64,000 nucleotides of DNA. Origin: Sedimentitalea arenosa (lineage in GTDB: Bacteria > Pseudomonadota > Alphaproteobacteria > Rhodobacterales > Rhodobacteraceae). The position numbers and the translations under genes are program-made. This document shows positions 1-8,928 of this stretch, one piece after another; position 1 is the stretch's first letter; each line of letters begins with the position of its first letter. The stretch is from NCBI RefSeq assembly GCF_016428585.1, contig NZ_JAELVR010000013.1, forward strand, positions 107,586-171,585, given 5' to 3'. The notes beneath the pieces were generated by a model. That model was not told the DNA's origin and searched no databases. It saw nothing but the letters and a program-made list of their open reading frames with translations.

Positions 1-2127
1 CTCGCCGCGGCACATCTTGGACCTGAGCGAAAGACCGTGGTCCAATGTCTGCCACGCTTGCAGGACAGCGCGATGGCACCAATCCGACAAATGTGTCGTC
101 GATTGTTCGACGCCCTGCCCGACTCGCTGCTGGAGGATAGACTCGATCGTGCTTTGCTCGGCTGGTTCCTGGACAGGCCCGAACGCCCCGATCCAATCCT
201 CGAAAGCGTCTCTGATCAGATGCGCCGGGTCCAGAGTCGTGCCTTGGTCTTGCGATTGCTGAACGAAATCTGCACAGCGACACCGCTGATCCTTGTCTTC
301 GAGGACACGCACTGGATGGATCGCGAGTCGCGCGCTTATCTCGACGAGCTAGCCCGAAACGCGGATTCAATGGCGCTGCTGCTCCTCATCACCACGCGCT
401 CCGGTGCCACATCCGCGTCGGACAGTGCGTCGCTCCTGCTCTCCCCCCTTGGCCGTGACGAGAGCCTTGCCCTGCTGCGGGAGATGCCGGAAGCAGCGGA
501 CCTTGGCACCGAGGAGGCGGTTACGCTGGTCGATCGCGCCGGAGGAAATCCATTCTTCCTCGAAGAACTGGCGCTCGCGCTCCGGTCGGAAAACGAAGTA
601 CGGACGAATCTTCCGGAAACCGTTCAGTCCGTCATGGAGGTGCGGATCGCCGATCTGGAAGTCCGCGCGCGCACCCTGCTTTATGCGATCTCCGTCGCCG
701 GTCCGGCCGCCCGGCTCGGTCATGTCGCCGACCTGCTCGGATTGTCCGAAGCCGAGATCGGATCGGATCTCGCGCACCTCGTCGAGCTGGGTTTTCTGGT
801 CGCGGAAGCGGACTGCTACGGTTTCCGCCACGCGCTGCTGCATGACACGGCATATGCGATGATCGCACCGGACGACCGCAAGAGTCTGCACAAACATGTG
901 GCGCATTTGCTGGAGAGTATGCCGGAAAACGAGCCCGTTCGCCCTGAAACGCTGGCCTGGCATCTTCAGCAGGCCGACGAGACCGAACAGGCGCTCGTTC
1001 AGTGGACGCGCGCGAGCCAGGCGGCCATGTATCGCTCGGACCGGCAGGACGCGATATCCTTTGCCCGGAACGGTCTGTCACTACTCGCGCCCGATTTCCC
1101 AGACGCTGCTGAACACGAACTGAGATTGCAACTGTCGCTCGGGACCGCGCTGATGGCGGTTGAGGGATATGGTTCCGCGCGCGTCGGAACCGCGCTCGAC
1201 CGCGCCCGCGTCCTCGGTGATGGCCGCGCGTCGTTCAAGAACCAGACGCGCATCCGGGCCGGTCTTTGGGTCCATACCTGGGTTGCGGGCAAGCTTGCGG
1301 AGTCGATCGATCACGCCGAAACCCTGTTGCGCATGGCCCGGCAGGCCGAGGACCCTGCCCTGCTCCTGCAGGCCCATGCCGGCCTTGGTGCGGTATTGGT
1401 GCATGCCGGCAACCTGACCGCGGCGCAGGACCATCTCAAGGCTGGATTGTTCCATGCGACACCCGACATCGTGTCATCGATCACGGTCCAGAACTCCGCC
1501 GTGACCTGCGCGGCCTATGCGTCATGGGTTGCAGGATTGCGAGGGAACACCGAGGAAATGCATGGCTTCTGCGAACACGCCTCCGATCTCGGCAAAGCCG
1601 TCAGTAACCCTTTCGCGCGCGCGATCAGCCTTTCGCTTTGTTCGGCGGCCCGCATGTTCGTCGGCGATGTCGAGGGCTGCCAAACGCTCGCCTCAAAGGC
1701 CGCAACCCTTAGCCGCGAACACCACTTTCCGTTCTGGCTGGGCACCGGGCTGATCCTGTCGGGCTGGGCACTAGGGCAGCGCGGACAATTCGACCGGGCC
1801 TTTGACGAGATCGACGAGGGGCTCGCCGTTTTCCGGGAAACGGGCGCACGGGTGCAATTGGCGAACTGGTACGGATTGAAGGCCGACACCTGCCTTTCAG
1901 CCGACCAGCCGGAGCTGGGACTCCGCATGGTCGACCAAGCGTTGGACTACGCCACCAGCACCGGCGACATATGGTTCGTGCCGCGCATCCGCGCCGTCGC
2001 CGCAGCCCTTCATCGCCGCCTCGGAAACGCCAAGGAGGCCCGCCTGCATGCGTCGCAATGCGAGCGTCTCGTGCAAGTCAATTCGCTTGGCCCCGCCTTC
2101 GTGACGACCGGCATCGCCCGGCGGTGA
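1..2127 (+). CDS. AAA-ATPase/TPR signalling protein, 5'-truncated by window edge
   Basis: The frame is open from base 1 to the TGA at 2125-2127, so the N-terminus lies outside the window. A GTG at 37 is only an internal codon. The visible part resembles the ATPase plus tetratricopeptide half of large regulators of the adenylate cyclase/STAND kind. The Walker B-like segment LILVFEDTHWMD is followed by a sensor-like segment RAGGNPFFLEEL, then about 450 residues of alanine/leucine-rich helical pairs typical of TPR. In family members the region upstream of the ATPase is often a class III nucleotide cyclase or an HTH domain; which one applies here cannot be seen. No partner gene is evident, and the next gene is 158 bp downstream. 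The ATPase/TPR class is well supported; the signal and output are unknown. Confidence 0.72.
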   Translation, partial: LAAAHLGPERKTVVQCLPRLQDSAMAPIRQMCRRLFDALPDSLLEDRLDRALLGWFLDRPERPDPILESVSDQMRRVQSRALVLRLLNEICTATPLILVFEDTHWMDRESRAYLDELARNADSMALLLLITTRSGATSASDSASLLLSPLGRDESLALLREMPEAADLGTEEAVTLVDRAGGNPFFLEELALALRSENEVRTNLPETVQSVMEVRIADLEVRARTLLYAISVAGPAARLGHVADLLGLSEAEIGSDLAHLVELGFLVAEADCYGFRHALLHDTAYAMIAPDDRKSLHKHVAHLLESMPENEPVRPETLAWHLQQADETEQALVQWTRASQAAMYRSDRQDAISFARNGLSLLAPDFPDAAEHELRLQLSLGTALMAVEGYGSARVGTALDRARVLGDGRASFKNQTRIRAGLWVHTWVAGKLAESIDHAETLLRMARQAEDPALLLQAHAGLGAVLVHAGNLTAAQDHLKAGLFHATPDIVSSITVQNSAVTCAAYASWVAGLRGNTEEMHGFCEHASDLGKAVSNPFARAISLSLCSAARMFVGDVEGCQTLASKAATLSREHHFPFWLGTGLILSGWALGQRGQFDRAFDEIDEGLAVFRETGARVQLANWYGLKADTCLSADQPELGLRMVDQALDYATSTGDIWFVPRIRAVAAALHRRLGNAKEARLHASQCERLVQVNSLGPAFVTTGIARR

Positions 2128-2285
2128 TCGCAACGCCGCCGCGATCGGTCGTCAGAACTTGCTCAGAACTTCGTCAGGATTGGTTCGCCGCCGCGGGTTA
2201 AGATGACCTCATTTAGACGTTGCGCCATTCACTTGATCGCACGGTCGGTTTGCCGACACGCGGTCAATCAAAGATCGGATTCATT

Positions 2286-5200
2286 ATGGCTTTCATTCCA
2301 AGTGATACGCGGTTTCCTCTCCAGTGGCACCTTCTGAACACCACCCCGGGCGAATACGACCTGAACGTCGTTGACGTGTGGGACGACTACGACGGGTCAG
2401 GCATCATCGTGGCGGGGCTGGACGCCGGGTTCGACTACAACCACCCGGACTATGACAATTACCGGACCGATCTGGACTGGGACTTCGAAAACAATGACTC
2501 CATTGCCCTGCCTGAACCGGACCCCGACCTGACGGACGACACCGATGTCGATGCGCATGGCACGCCGATCCTTGGCATCGTCGGCGCCGCGCAGGACGGC
2601 GTGGGCACCGTGGGGATCGCCTTCGGGGCCGAGCTTGTCGGCTACAAGACCGACTGGTCGCGCGACGAGGTCGAAGCCGCGATCGAGCGCGCGACGCGCG
2701 ACAATCTCGACATCATCACGATGAGCTATGGCGAAGGCAGCGGTAACATGTTCGTCCATCGTGATGACCTCGTGGATGCCGCCGAGACCGCCGCCGAGGA
2801 CGGGCGCGACGGCAAGGGTCTGATCATCGTAAAATCGGCGGGCAACAGCCGCCGCGACGCCAATAACGCGTTTCGCGAGGAGACCACCGGCGAAGCGTTG
2901 GAGAATTCGCGCCACACCGTCGTCGTGGCCGGGGTGAGCGATGAAGGCGAACTGCCGCCCATCGCCAACCAGATCGGGGATCCGAGCGACTCCGAGAACA
3001 AGAGCTCGAGCCCCGGCGCCAACATCCTGACCACCGCGTTCTACGGGCGCGAAGGCGACTCCGTGCAGACCACCGACATCACGGGCGCGCAGGGCTATTC
3101 CAGCGGCGACTATACCGGTTTTACCGGGACATCGGCCGCTGCCCCCCAGGTCGCAGGCGTGATCGCGCTGATCCTGGATGCCAACCCGACCTTGGGCTGG
3201 CGCGACGTGCAGGACATCATCGCCTACAGTTCGCGCCACATCGGCAGCACCATGGGCGCGGCCCCCATCGGCGAGGAACAGGGCACCCAACCCAACGGCG
3301 CGACCTGGTTCTGGAATGCCGCCGACAACTGGAATGGCGGCGGGCTGCATTATTCCAACGACTACGGCTTTGGCCTGATCGACGCCAAGGCCGCCGTGCG
3401 CCTGGCCGAAACCTGGACCACGCAGAAGACCAGCGCCAACGAGGTCAACCCGGCGCGAGTCGACGGGCTGGACCGCGAAGTCACCATCGCCGCGGGTTCG
3501 ACCAGTGGCGGAGCGAACTTCTTTTCTATGCGCTTTTCAAACGGCATTCAGATCGAAAACATCACGCTGGCGATCAATTTCGTCGAGGTCGCGAACCTGA
3601 ACGATCTGGAAGTCTACCTGACCTCACCGGGCGGCACACGGGTGCAACTGATCGCCGATACCGGCTGGTTCGGCGAGTTCAGCGGCAGCTGGCGGTTCGG
3701 CAGCACGGCTTTTCGCGGCGAATCCAGCGCTGGAGTCTGGCGGCTTGAGGTCCGCGATGACGATAACGCGGTATCCTCGCCGATCACGATCAACGATATC
3801 GACCTGTGGATGCATGGATCGGCGGAAACCGAGGACGACCTCTTCATATTCACCAACGAATTCGTCCTCTACGGCGGAGTCGAAGGACATTCCACCAACT
3901 TCGACGGCGGCGTCGGGCACGATATCATCAACGCAGCGGCGGTGGACGGGTCCATTCGTATCGACCTGATGGCCGGGACCGGCGATATCGCCGGGCGCCA
4001 GCTCACCATGTCGGGGATCGAGGATGTGTTTGGCGGTGACGGCAACGACCGTCTGACCGACGGGGTCGGCGTAAACCTGCTGCGCGGCGGGCGCGGCAAC
4101 GACACGCTGCGGGATTCCGCCGCCGGCGGCAGCGATACCTTCCGTGGCAACCAGGGGCGCGACACGGTGGAAGTGACTTCGGCCATAGGCAGCGACGCCT
4201 TATATGGCGGACAAGGCCGAGACCTGATCGACTGGAGCGAAAGCGGCGAAACCTCGGCCACCTTCGATCTGGTTGCCGGCGAAGCCCGCGACACGGATGG
4301 CAACAGCGAAGTGATGCGCAGCTTCGCCGACCTGATCGGCACAGAGCGCGCCGACACCATCATCGAGAACAACAGTCGCAACGTGATCGACGGCCATGGC
4401 GGCAACGACACGCTGATCGTCTCCAGCATCATCCGCAGCGATGTGTTCCGGGGCGGCACCGGGCGGGACACCATAGACTGGAGCGGAGTCAACGAGCAGA
4501 ACGCTCGCTTCGATCTCGGCTCGGGAACTGCGCGTGACAGCGATGGCAACACCGAGATCATGGAGTCCTTCGAGAACCTGATCGGCACGGAAAACAACGA
4601 CGTCATCATCGAAAGCGGCGCGGTCAACGTGATCGACGCGCGCGGCGGCGACGACATCGTGCGCGTGACGACACTGATCGGCGACGACAGCTTTACCGGC
4701 GGGTTCGGAATTGACAGCATCGACTGGTCCGCCTCGGCCCAAAATGGCGGCGTCTATGATCTCGTGCTCGGCACGGCACGTGCGGGAAACGAGGTCGAGA
4801 CCATGTTCGGGTTCGAAAACTTCTTTGGAACCAACCAGTCCGACACGATCATCGAAGGCGCCGGCGTCAATGCGATCAACGCCGGGGCGGGAAACGACAT
4901 CGTGCGCGCCACCTCGCTGATCGGGAATGACACGATCAACGGCGGCACCGGCATCGACACCATCGACTGGTCCGGATCGGCACAGGCAGGCGGGCGGTTC
5001 GATCTGGCCGGCAACGTGGCGACGGCGAGTGCGGGGTCCGAGGCCATGATCAACTTTGAGAACCTGATCGGCACCGGCCAATCCGACACGATCATCGAAA
5101 GCGCCACGCACAACGTCGTCGACGCGGGGAGCGGAGACGACACGCTCATGGTCACGTCCCTGATCGACGGCGACAGTTTCACCGGCGGTTTCGGCATCGA

Positions 5201-6233
5201 CACGATCAACTGGTCCCTGTCCGCGCAGGCGGGCGGGGTGTACGACATGTCCGGCGGGACCGCACGGTTCGGGTTCCTGTCCGAGATGATGTTCGGCTTC
5301 GAGAATTTCATCGGCACCGACCAGAACGACAGGATCATCGAGGGCGCGGGGCTCAACGAAATACGGGCAAGCTTTGGCGATGATATTGTCGAGGTCACCA
5401 CCCTGATCGGCGGGGATTCGTTTCATGGCGGCGCCGGTGACGATATCATCGACTGGTCTGGCTCGGCCCAGGAAGACGGCATCTACGACCTGCATTTCGG
5501 CGTCGCACGGTTCGGTCGCCAGAGCGAAACGATGGTCAGTTTCGAGACCTTCATCGGAACCGACCAGGACGACAGGGTGATCCAGGGCAACCTGACCCAT
5601 CTCATCCACACAGGCTCCGGCGACGACACGATCGAAGCCCGGCTCGCGGTCCATGCGACCGACTTCAACGGCGGCGCCGGGATCGATCATATCGACTGGC
5701 ACGACGCGTTCGAAACCAACGGTCGGTTCGATCTTGCCGCCGGTACCGCCCAGGGCGCAGGCGGCACGTCTGTCAGCATGGCGAATTTCGAGGATCTCAC
5801 GGGGACCGTCTTCGCGGACACCATAAGGGGCAGCAACGGTGACAACATCCTGGAGGGCATGGACGGCGACGACCGAATCTTCGGTCGCGGCGGCGGCGAC
5901 CGGATCCTCGGCGGTGCAGGCGATGACGATCTGCGCGGCGGCGGTGGCGACGACTTCATCTTCGATGGCGATGGCATCGACCGGATGCGAGGCGCCAATG
6001 GTGACGATGTGTTCGACCTGATCGCCGACGACTTCGTCGACCGGATCAGAGACTTCACCATCGGATCCGACCAGATCCGGCTGTTGGGTTTCGGATTCGA
6101 CGATCTGACAATCACAGACCTGGCGTCGGGACATGTGCGCGTCCGCTATGGTGAGGACAGGCTGATCCTGCGCGACGCAGATGACACGCTGAGCGCAAGC
6201 GACCTGACCGAGGCGGCTTTCCTCTTCGCGTGA
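2286..6233 (+). CDS. Secreted S8 (subtilisin-like) peptidase with P domain and calcium-binding repeats
   Basis: This is a predicted extracellular serine protease of 1315 aa. The catalytic triad is visible: Asp46 in GLDAGFD, His91 in DAHGTP and Ser283 in GTSAAAP. Residues about 409-512 form a proprotein-convertase-type P domain (ends near the LWMHG segment). Then come seven units of 81-82 residues, each carrying a GGxGxDxIDWS-like motif, and near the C-terminus classical GGxGxD repeats. The last 60 residues, with an LILRDADDTL segment and a hydrophobic FLFA end, resemble the C-terminal export signals of type I-secreted roseobacter proteins. There is no Sec signal peptide or obvious propeptide, which agrees with type I secretion. 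I chose ATG 2286 because the open frame upstream (TTG 2220) adds only non-conserved residues. No type I secretion genes are nearby. Confidence 0.9.
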   Translation: MAFIPSDTRFPLQWHLLNTTPGEYDLNVVDVWDDYDGSGIIVAGLDAGFDYNHPDYDNYRTDLDWDFENNDSIALPEPDPDLTDDTDVDAHGTPILGIVGAAQDGVGTVGIAFGAELVGYKTDWSRDEVEAAIERATRDNLDIITMSYGEGSGNMFVHRDDLVDAAETAAEDGRDGKGLIIVKSAGNSRRDANNAFREETTGEALENSRHTVVVAGVSDEGELPPIANQIGDPSDSENKSSSPGANILTTAFYGREGDSVQTTDITGAQGYSSGDYTGFTGTSAAAPQVAGVIALILDANPTLGWRDVQDIIAYSSRHIGSTMGAAPIGEEQGTQPNGATWFWNAADNWNGGGLHYSNDYGFGLIDAKAAVRLAETWTTQKTSANEVNPARVDGLDREVTIAAGSTSGGANFFSMRFSNGIQIENITLAINFVEVANLNDLEVYLTSPGGTRVQLIADTGWFGEFSGSWRFGSTAFRGESSAGVWRLEVRDDDNAVSSPITINDIDLWMHGSAETEDDLFIFTNEFVLYGGVEGHSTNFDGGVGHDIINAAAVDGSIRIDLMAGTGDIAGRQLTMSGIEDVFGGDGNDRLTDGVGVNLLRGGRGNDTLRDSAAGGSDTFRGNQGRDTVEVTSAIGSDALYGGQGRDLIDWSESGETSATFDLVAGEARDTDGNSEVMRSFADLIGTERADTIIENNSRNVIDGHGGNDTLIVSSIIRSDVFRGGTGRDTIDWSGVNEQNARFDLGSGTARDSDGNTEIMESFENLIGTENNDVIIESGAVNVIDARGGDDIVRVTTLIGDDSFTGGFGIDSIDWSASAQNGGVYDLVLGTARAGNEVETMFGFENFFGTNQSDTIIEGAGVNAINAGAGNDIVRATSLIGNDTINGGTGIDTIDWSGSAQAGGRFDLAGNVATASAGSEAMINFENLIGTGQSDTIIESATHNVVDAGSGDDTLMVTSLIDGDSFTGGFGIDTINWSLSAQAGGVYDMSGGTARFGFLSEMMFGFENFIGTDQNDRIIEGAGLNEIRASFGDDIVEVTTLIGGDSFHGGAGDDIIDWSGSAQEDGIYDLHFGVARFGRQSETMVSFETFIGTDQDDRVIQGNLTHLIHTGSGDDTIEARLAVHATDFNGGAGIDHIDWHDAFETNGRFDLAAGTAQGAGGTSVSMANFEDLTGTVFADTIRGSNGDNILEGMDGDDRIFGRGGGDRILGGAGDDDLRGGGGDDFIFDGDGIDRMRGANGDDVFDLIADDFVDRIRDFTIGSDQIRLLGFGFDDLTITDLASGHVRVRYGEDRLILRDADDTLSASDLTEAAFLFA
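4160..5830 (+). repeat. Seven tandem 81-82-codon repeats inside the subtilase gene
   Basis: The codon for the D/N of the (I)DW/(I)NW motif falls at 4230, 4476, 4722, 4965, 5208, 5451 and 5694. The spacings are 246, 246, 243, 243, 243 and 243 bp, so all are in frame. Each unit contains, in order, a GGxGxDxIDWS motif, a 'YDL/FDL..GxAR' strand, a 'FENLIGT' segment and a 'DxIIE..xNxI' segment. The fifth unit has INW and the seventh IDWH. The pattern is a long-period variant of RTX-type beta-roll repeats. The repeat limits given are approximate. Confidence 0.85.
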
Positions 6234-6277
6234 CACTCAGCACCGTTCGCAGGGCGGCTCACGATCACGATCGAAGG

Positions 6278-6296
6278 CGCGGGCATGTCGCCCGCG
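6278..6296 (+). terminator. Hairpin after subtilase gene, possible weak terminator
   Basis: A perfect 7-bp stem (CGCGGGC / GCCCGCG) with a 5-nt loop lies 45 bp after the subtilase stop. It is followed by TCTCT rather than a clear T-run, so termination is only plausible. Confidence 0.35.
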
Positions 6297-6342
6297 TCTC
6301 TGGACGCTTGCCCATGCGCCCATTCTGACGGATCATGACCCC

Positions 6343-7245
6343 ATGACCAGAACGGCGAACACCATGGGCAGCGGTCCGACCGACCAGCAACCTGCGTATC
6401 TCACGACGAAGGAAGTCGCGGATCTGCTGCGCGTGAAGGAACGCAAGGTCTATGATCTCGCGGCGGCGGGCGAAATTCCCCATCGGCGCATAACCGGCAA
6501 GCTGCTGTTTCCCGCGTCAGAGATTACCGCCTGGATCGAGGGCAACAGCGACGCGGCAACCGGCGAGCGCCCCGCGGTGCTGACCGGCTCGCACGACCCG
6601 CTTCTGGATTGGGCGATCCGCGAGTCGGGCGCAGGGCTCGCGACGCTTTGGAACGGGAGCATCGACGGGTTGAACGTCTATGCCGAAGGTCGAGCCGCGC
6701 TCACCGGGCTGCACTTGCCGGAAGAGGACGGCTGGAACCTGCGCACCGTCGCGTCACGGGCGCTTCGGGACTGCGTCCTGATCGGCTGGTCCAAGCGGGC
6801 GCGCGGCTTGATCGTCGCGCCCGAACTGGATGGGAAAATTTCGACGTTCGCCGACACCAGTGGGCGACGACTGGTCCGACGCCAACCCGGCGCGGGGGCT
6901 GCGGCGCTTCTCGATCGGTTGATGACGGATGCCGGTATGACCGAAGCCGATCTCGCTCCGGTCGCGGGCTTCGCGCGCACCGAAACGGAAGCCGCCGCCG
7001 CGATTTCGGCGGGCGATGCGGACGCCGCGCTCGGCATCGAGGCGATGGCGCAGCAATTCCACCTTGGTTTCGTGCACCTGTGCGAGGAACGCTTCGACCT
7101 CCTGATCGACCGGCGAAGCTACTTCACCGAGCCCGTACAGCAGTTGCTGAGTTTCTCCCGGTCAAAGGCGTTCCACGACAAGGCCGCGGCAATGGGAGGC
7201 TATGATGTGGAAGATTGCGGCGCCGTCCGCTGGCTCTCACCCTAG
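6343..7245 (+). CDS. One-component regulator: excisionase-type HTH fused to molybdate/tungstate-binding-like domain
   Basis: A 300-aa cytoplasmic protein. Residues about 20-68 match an excisionase/MerR-like HTH (YLTTKEVADLLRVKERKVYDL, then the wing GKLLFPASEI). Residues about 85-290 look like the substrate-binding-protein-like domain found in regulators of oxyanion transport. There is no signal peptide, so the binding domain would act as an intracellular sensor. It converges on the tungstate importer tupBCA, and such regulators commonly sit beside molybdate or tungstate transporters. The inferred role is control of tup in response to tungstate or molybdate. An alternative start is ATG 6364. 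The two-domain assignment is firm; the ligand is an inference from context. Confidence 0.82.
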   Translation: MTRTANTMGSGPTDQQPAYLTTKEVADLLRVKERKVYDLAAAGEIPHRRITGKLLFPASEITAWIEGNSDAATGERPAVLTGSHDPLLDWAIRESGAGLATLWNGSIDGLNVYAEGRAALTGLHLPEEDGWNLRTVASRALRDCVLIGWSKRARGLIVAPELDGKISTFADTSGRRLVRRQPGAGAAALLDRLMTDAGMTEADLAPVAGFARTETEAAAAISAGDADAALGIEAMAQQFHLGFVHLCEERFDLLIDRRSYFTEPVQQLLSFSRSKAFHDKAAAMGGYDVEDCGAVRWLSP

Positions 7246-7252
7246 GACGTGC

Positions 7253-7279
7253 GCGGGCGCATCATGCGCCCGCCTTTTT
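7253..7279 (+). terminator. Rho-independent terminator between regulator and tupA
   Basis: An 8-bp perfect stem (GCGGGCGC / GCGCCCGC) with loop ATCAT is followed by C and five T, eight bases after the regulator stop. It fits termination of the plus-strand regulator. A second 7-bp hairpin (GGGCGAC / GTCGCCC, 7280-7298) directly follows and spans the tupA stop codon on the other strand. Confidence 0.75.
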
Positions 7280-7288
7280 GGGCGACGA

Positions 7289-8137
7289 TCAGTCGCCCGC
7301 GTTCGGGAAAAACAACTGCTGCCCGTCGATCTTGTAGGATGCGATGGCCGCCTGCCCTTCTTCCGAGATGATCCAGTCCACGAATTGCTGGCCAAGCTCG
7401 GCCTTGACGTTCGGATGCTTCTCCTGGCTCACGAGGATCACACCGTACTGATTGAACATCTTGGGGTCTCCCTCGACCGCGACCGTGTAGTCGCCCTTGT
7501 TGCCGAAAGAGATCCACGTGGCCCTGTCCGTCATGACGTACGCCCCCATCGCCGTGCCGGTGTTCAGCGTCGCGCCCATGCCGGAACCGGTCTCGCGATA
7601 CCAGTTGCCCGATGCCGCGGCGACGTCCACTCCAGTCTGCTCCCAGAGGCGGAGTTCCGCCTTGTGCGTGCCGCTGTCATCCCCGCGCGAAGCGAAAGGC
7701 GCTTCCGTGTCGGCAATCTTGGCCAGAGCCGTAACCACGTCGCTCGTGCCCGCGACCCCGGCCGGATCGCTCGCCGGACCGACGATCACGAAGTCGTTGT
7801 ACATCACGTCGAAACGCGCAACTCCGTGGCCATCCGCGACGAACTTCTCCTCGGACGGTTTCGCGTGGACCAGCAGCACATCCCCGTCGCCGTTGGCCGC
7901 GTTCTTGATCGCTTGCCCGGTGCCGACGGCAACCACGCGGACCTCGATCCCGCTCTGTTCCTCGAACATCGGCAGGATGTGTTCGAAGAGTCCCGAGTTC
8001 TGCGTCGAGGTGGTGGACTGGACGACGATGAAGTCGTCCTGTGCCATCGCCGGTCCCGACAGGCCAAGCGCCAATCCGAGAGCGGCGGACCACCCGAGAA
8101 AATTCCGTCTTTCCAAATTCGTGCTCCTTGTCTTCAT
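7289..8137 (-). CDS. tupA: Tungstate ABC transporter, periplasmic substrate-binding protein
   Basis: A 282-aa exported protein that captures tungstate in the periplasm. The N-terminus has a twin-arginine-like ERRNFLGWS stretch and a hydrophobic core ending in AMAQD. The mature protein opens with VVQSTTSTQNSGLF, the TTSTxxSGL segment typical of TupA, and later has GTGQAIKNAANGDGDVLLVHA, characteristic of this family. It is the last gene of a tupB-tupC-tupA operon: its ATG overlaps the tupC stop by four bases. Sequence cannot exclude molybdate as a secondary ligand, but TupA rather than ModA is indicated by the motifs. Confidence 0.93.
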   Translation of the reverse strand: MKTRSTNLERRNFLGWSAALGLALGLSGPAMAQDDFIVVQSTTSTQNSGLFEHILPMFEEQSGIEVRVVAVGTGQAIKNAANGDGDVLLVHAKPSEEKFVADGHGVARFDVMYNDFVIVGPASDPAGVAGTSDVVTALAKIADTEAPFASRGDDSGTHKAELRLWEQTGVDVAAASGNWYRETGSGMGATLNTGTAMGAYVMTDRATWISFGNKGDYTVAVEGDPKMFNQYGVILVSQEKHPNVKAELGQQFVDWIISEEGQAAIASYKIDGQQLFFPNAGD

Positions 8138-8928
8138 TTTGTCTCTGACGCCCCCGGTTCAAAATGGAGCCGTCCTTCCAGCCAGGCCCGCGCCACTTCG
8201 GATTGCGGGTTCTGAAGAACTTTTTCTACCGGCCCCGTTTCGGCGATCCGTCCGCCGGCCATGAAGATCACGTCGTCGCCCAGCCGCAAAGCCTGCGCGC
8301 GATCATGCGTGACCAAGACAGTGGTGACTCCCGCAGCATGGGCGTCGCCAATCAGCATCTCGACCGCGTGAGTGGAGGCCGGGTCGAGGCTGACGGTCGG
8401 CTCGTCCAGGAACAACAGGTCCGGTGCGCAGGCCAGTGCACGCGCGATGGCCAGACGCTGCTGTTCCCCCCCGGAGAGCGTGCGGGCCGGTGACGCCGCC
8501 AGATCCTCGAGCCGCGCCATCGCCAGGGCGGCGCGTTCGCGATCCCTTCGGGCAGGGCCATGGACGCCGTGGACTCGCAGGGCGAAATCGAGATTGGCCA
8601 GAACAGAGCGCCGCAGCATGACCGGCCGCTGGAATACCATCGCTTGCCTGCGGCGGGCCGCCTTGTCCAGCGGGCGACCATTCCACAGGATCTCGCCCGA
8701 ACTGGGGGCGATGAGGCCGTGCAACAGGCGCAGCAACAGGCTCTTGCCCGCGCCATTGGACCCCATGATGACGGTGCGGCGCCCCGCTTTTATGTCGAGA
8801 TCGACGTCCCTGATCAGAACGCGCCCCTCCACGGCGAAGCCCAGCCCCCGCGCGGATATGACCGATGGCGCGACTTTTTCGGCCACATCGGCCCTGAAGG
8901 TTTTCATCAATGAAGCGGAATCAAGCAT
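8134..8928 (-). CDS. tupC: Tungstate ABC transporter ATP-binding protein
   Basis: A 264-aa ABC ATPase that powers tungstate import. Walker A is GSNGAGKS at residues 56-63, the signature is LSGGEQQR near 147, and Walker B is LLFLDEPT near 170, followed by the H-loop VLVTHD. It starts inside the end of tupB (8-bp overlap) and ends overlapping tupA by 4 bp, so the three are translationally coupled. It is slightly longer than usual at the N-terminus; an internal ATG at residue 8 is an alternative start. Confidence 0.92.
   Translation of the reverse strand: MLDSASLMKTFRADVAEKVAPSVISARGLGFAVEGRVLIRDVDLDIKAGRRTVIMGSNGAGKSLLLRLLHGLIAPSSGEILWNGRPLDKAARRRQAMVFQRPVMLRRSVLANLDFALRVHGVHGPARRDRERAALAMARLEDLAASPARTLSGGEQQRLAIARALACAPDLLFLDEPTVSLDPASTHAVEMLIGDAHAAGVTTVLVTHDRAQALRLGDDVIFMAGGRIAETGPVEKVLQNPQSEVARAWLEGRLHFEPGASETK

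Noticed and set aside
4200..6236. Very long open frame antisense to the subtilase repeats
   Set aside because: It mirrors the GC-rich, GAC/ATC-heavy repeat codons; the translation is low-complexity and the sense strand has a complete catalytic triad and export end.
7280..7298. Second hairpin as terminator for tupA
   Set aside because: It encloses the tupA stop codon and on the minus strand is followed by A residues, not T, so it does not terminate tup by the usual mechanism.
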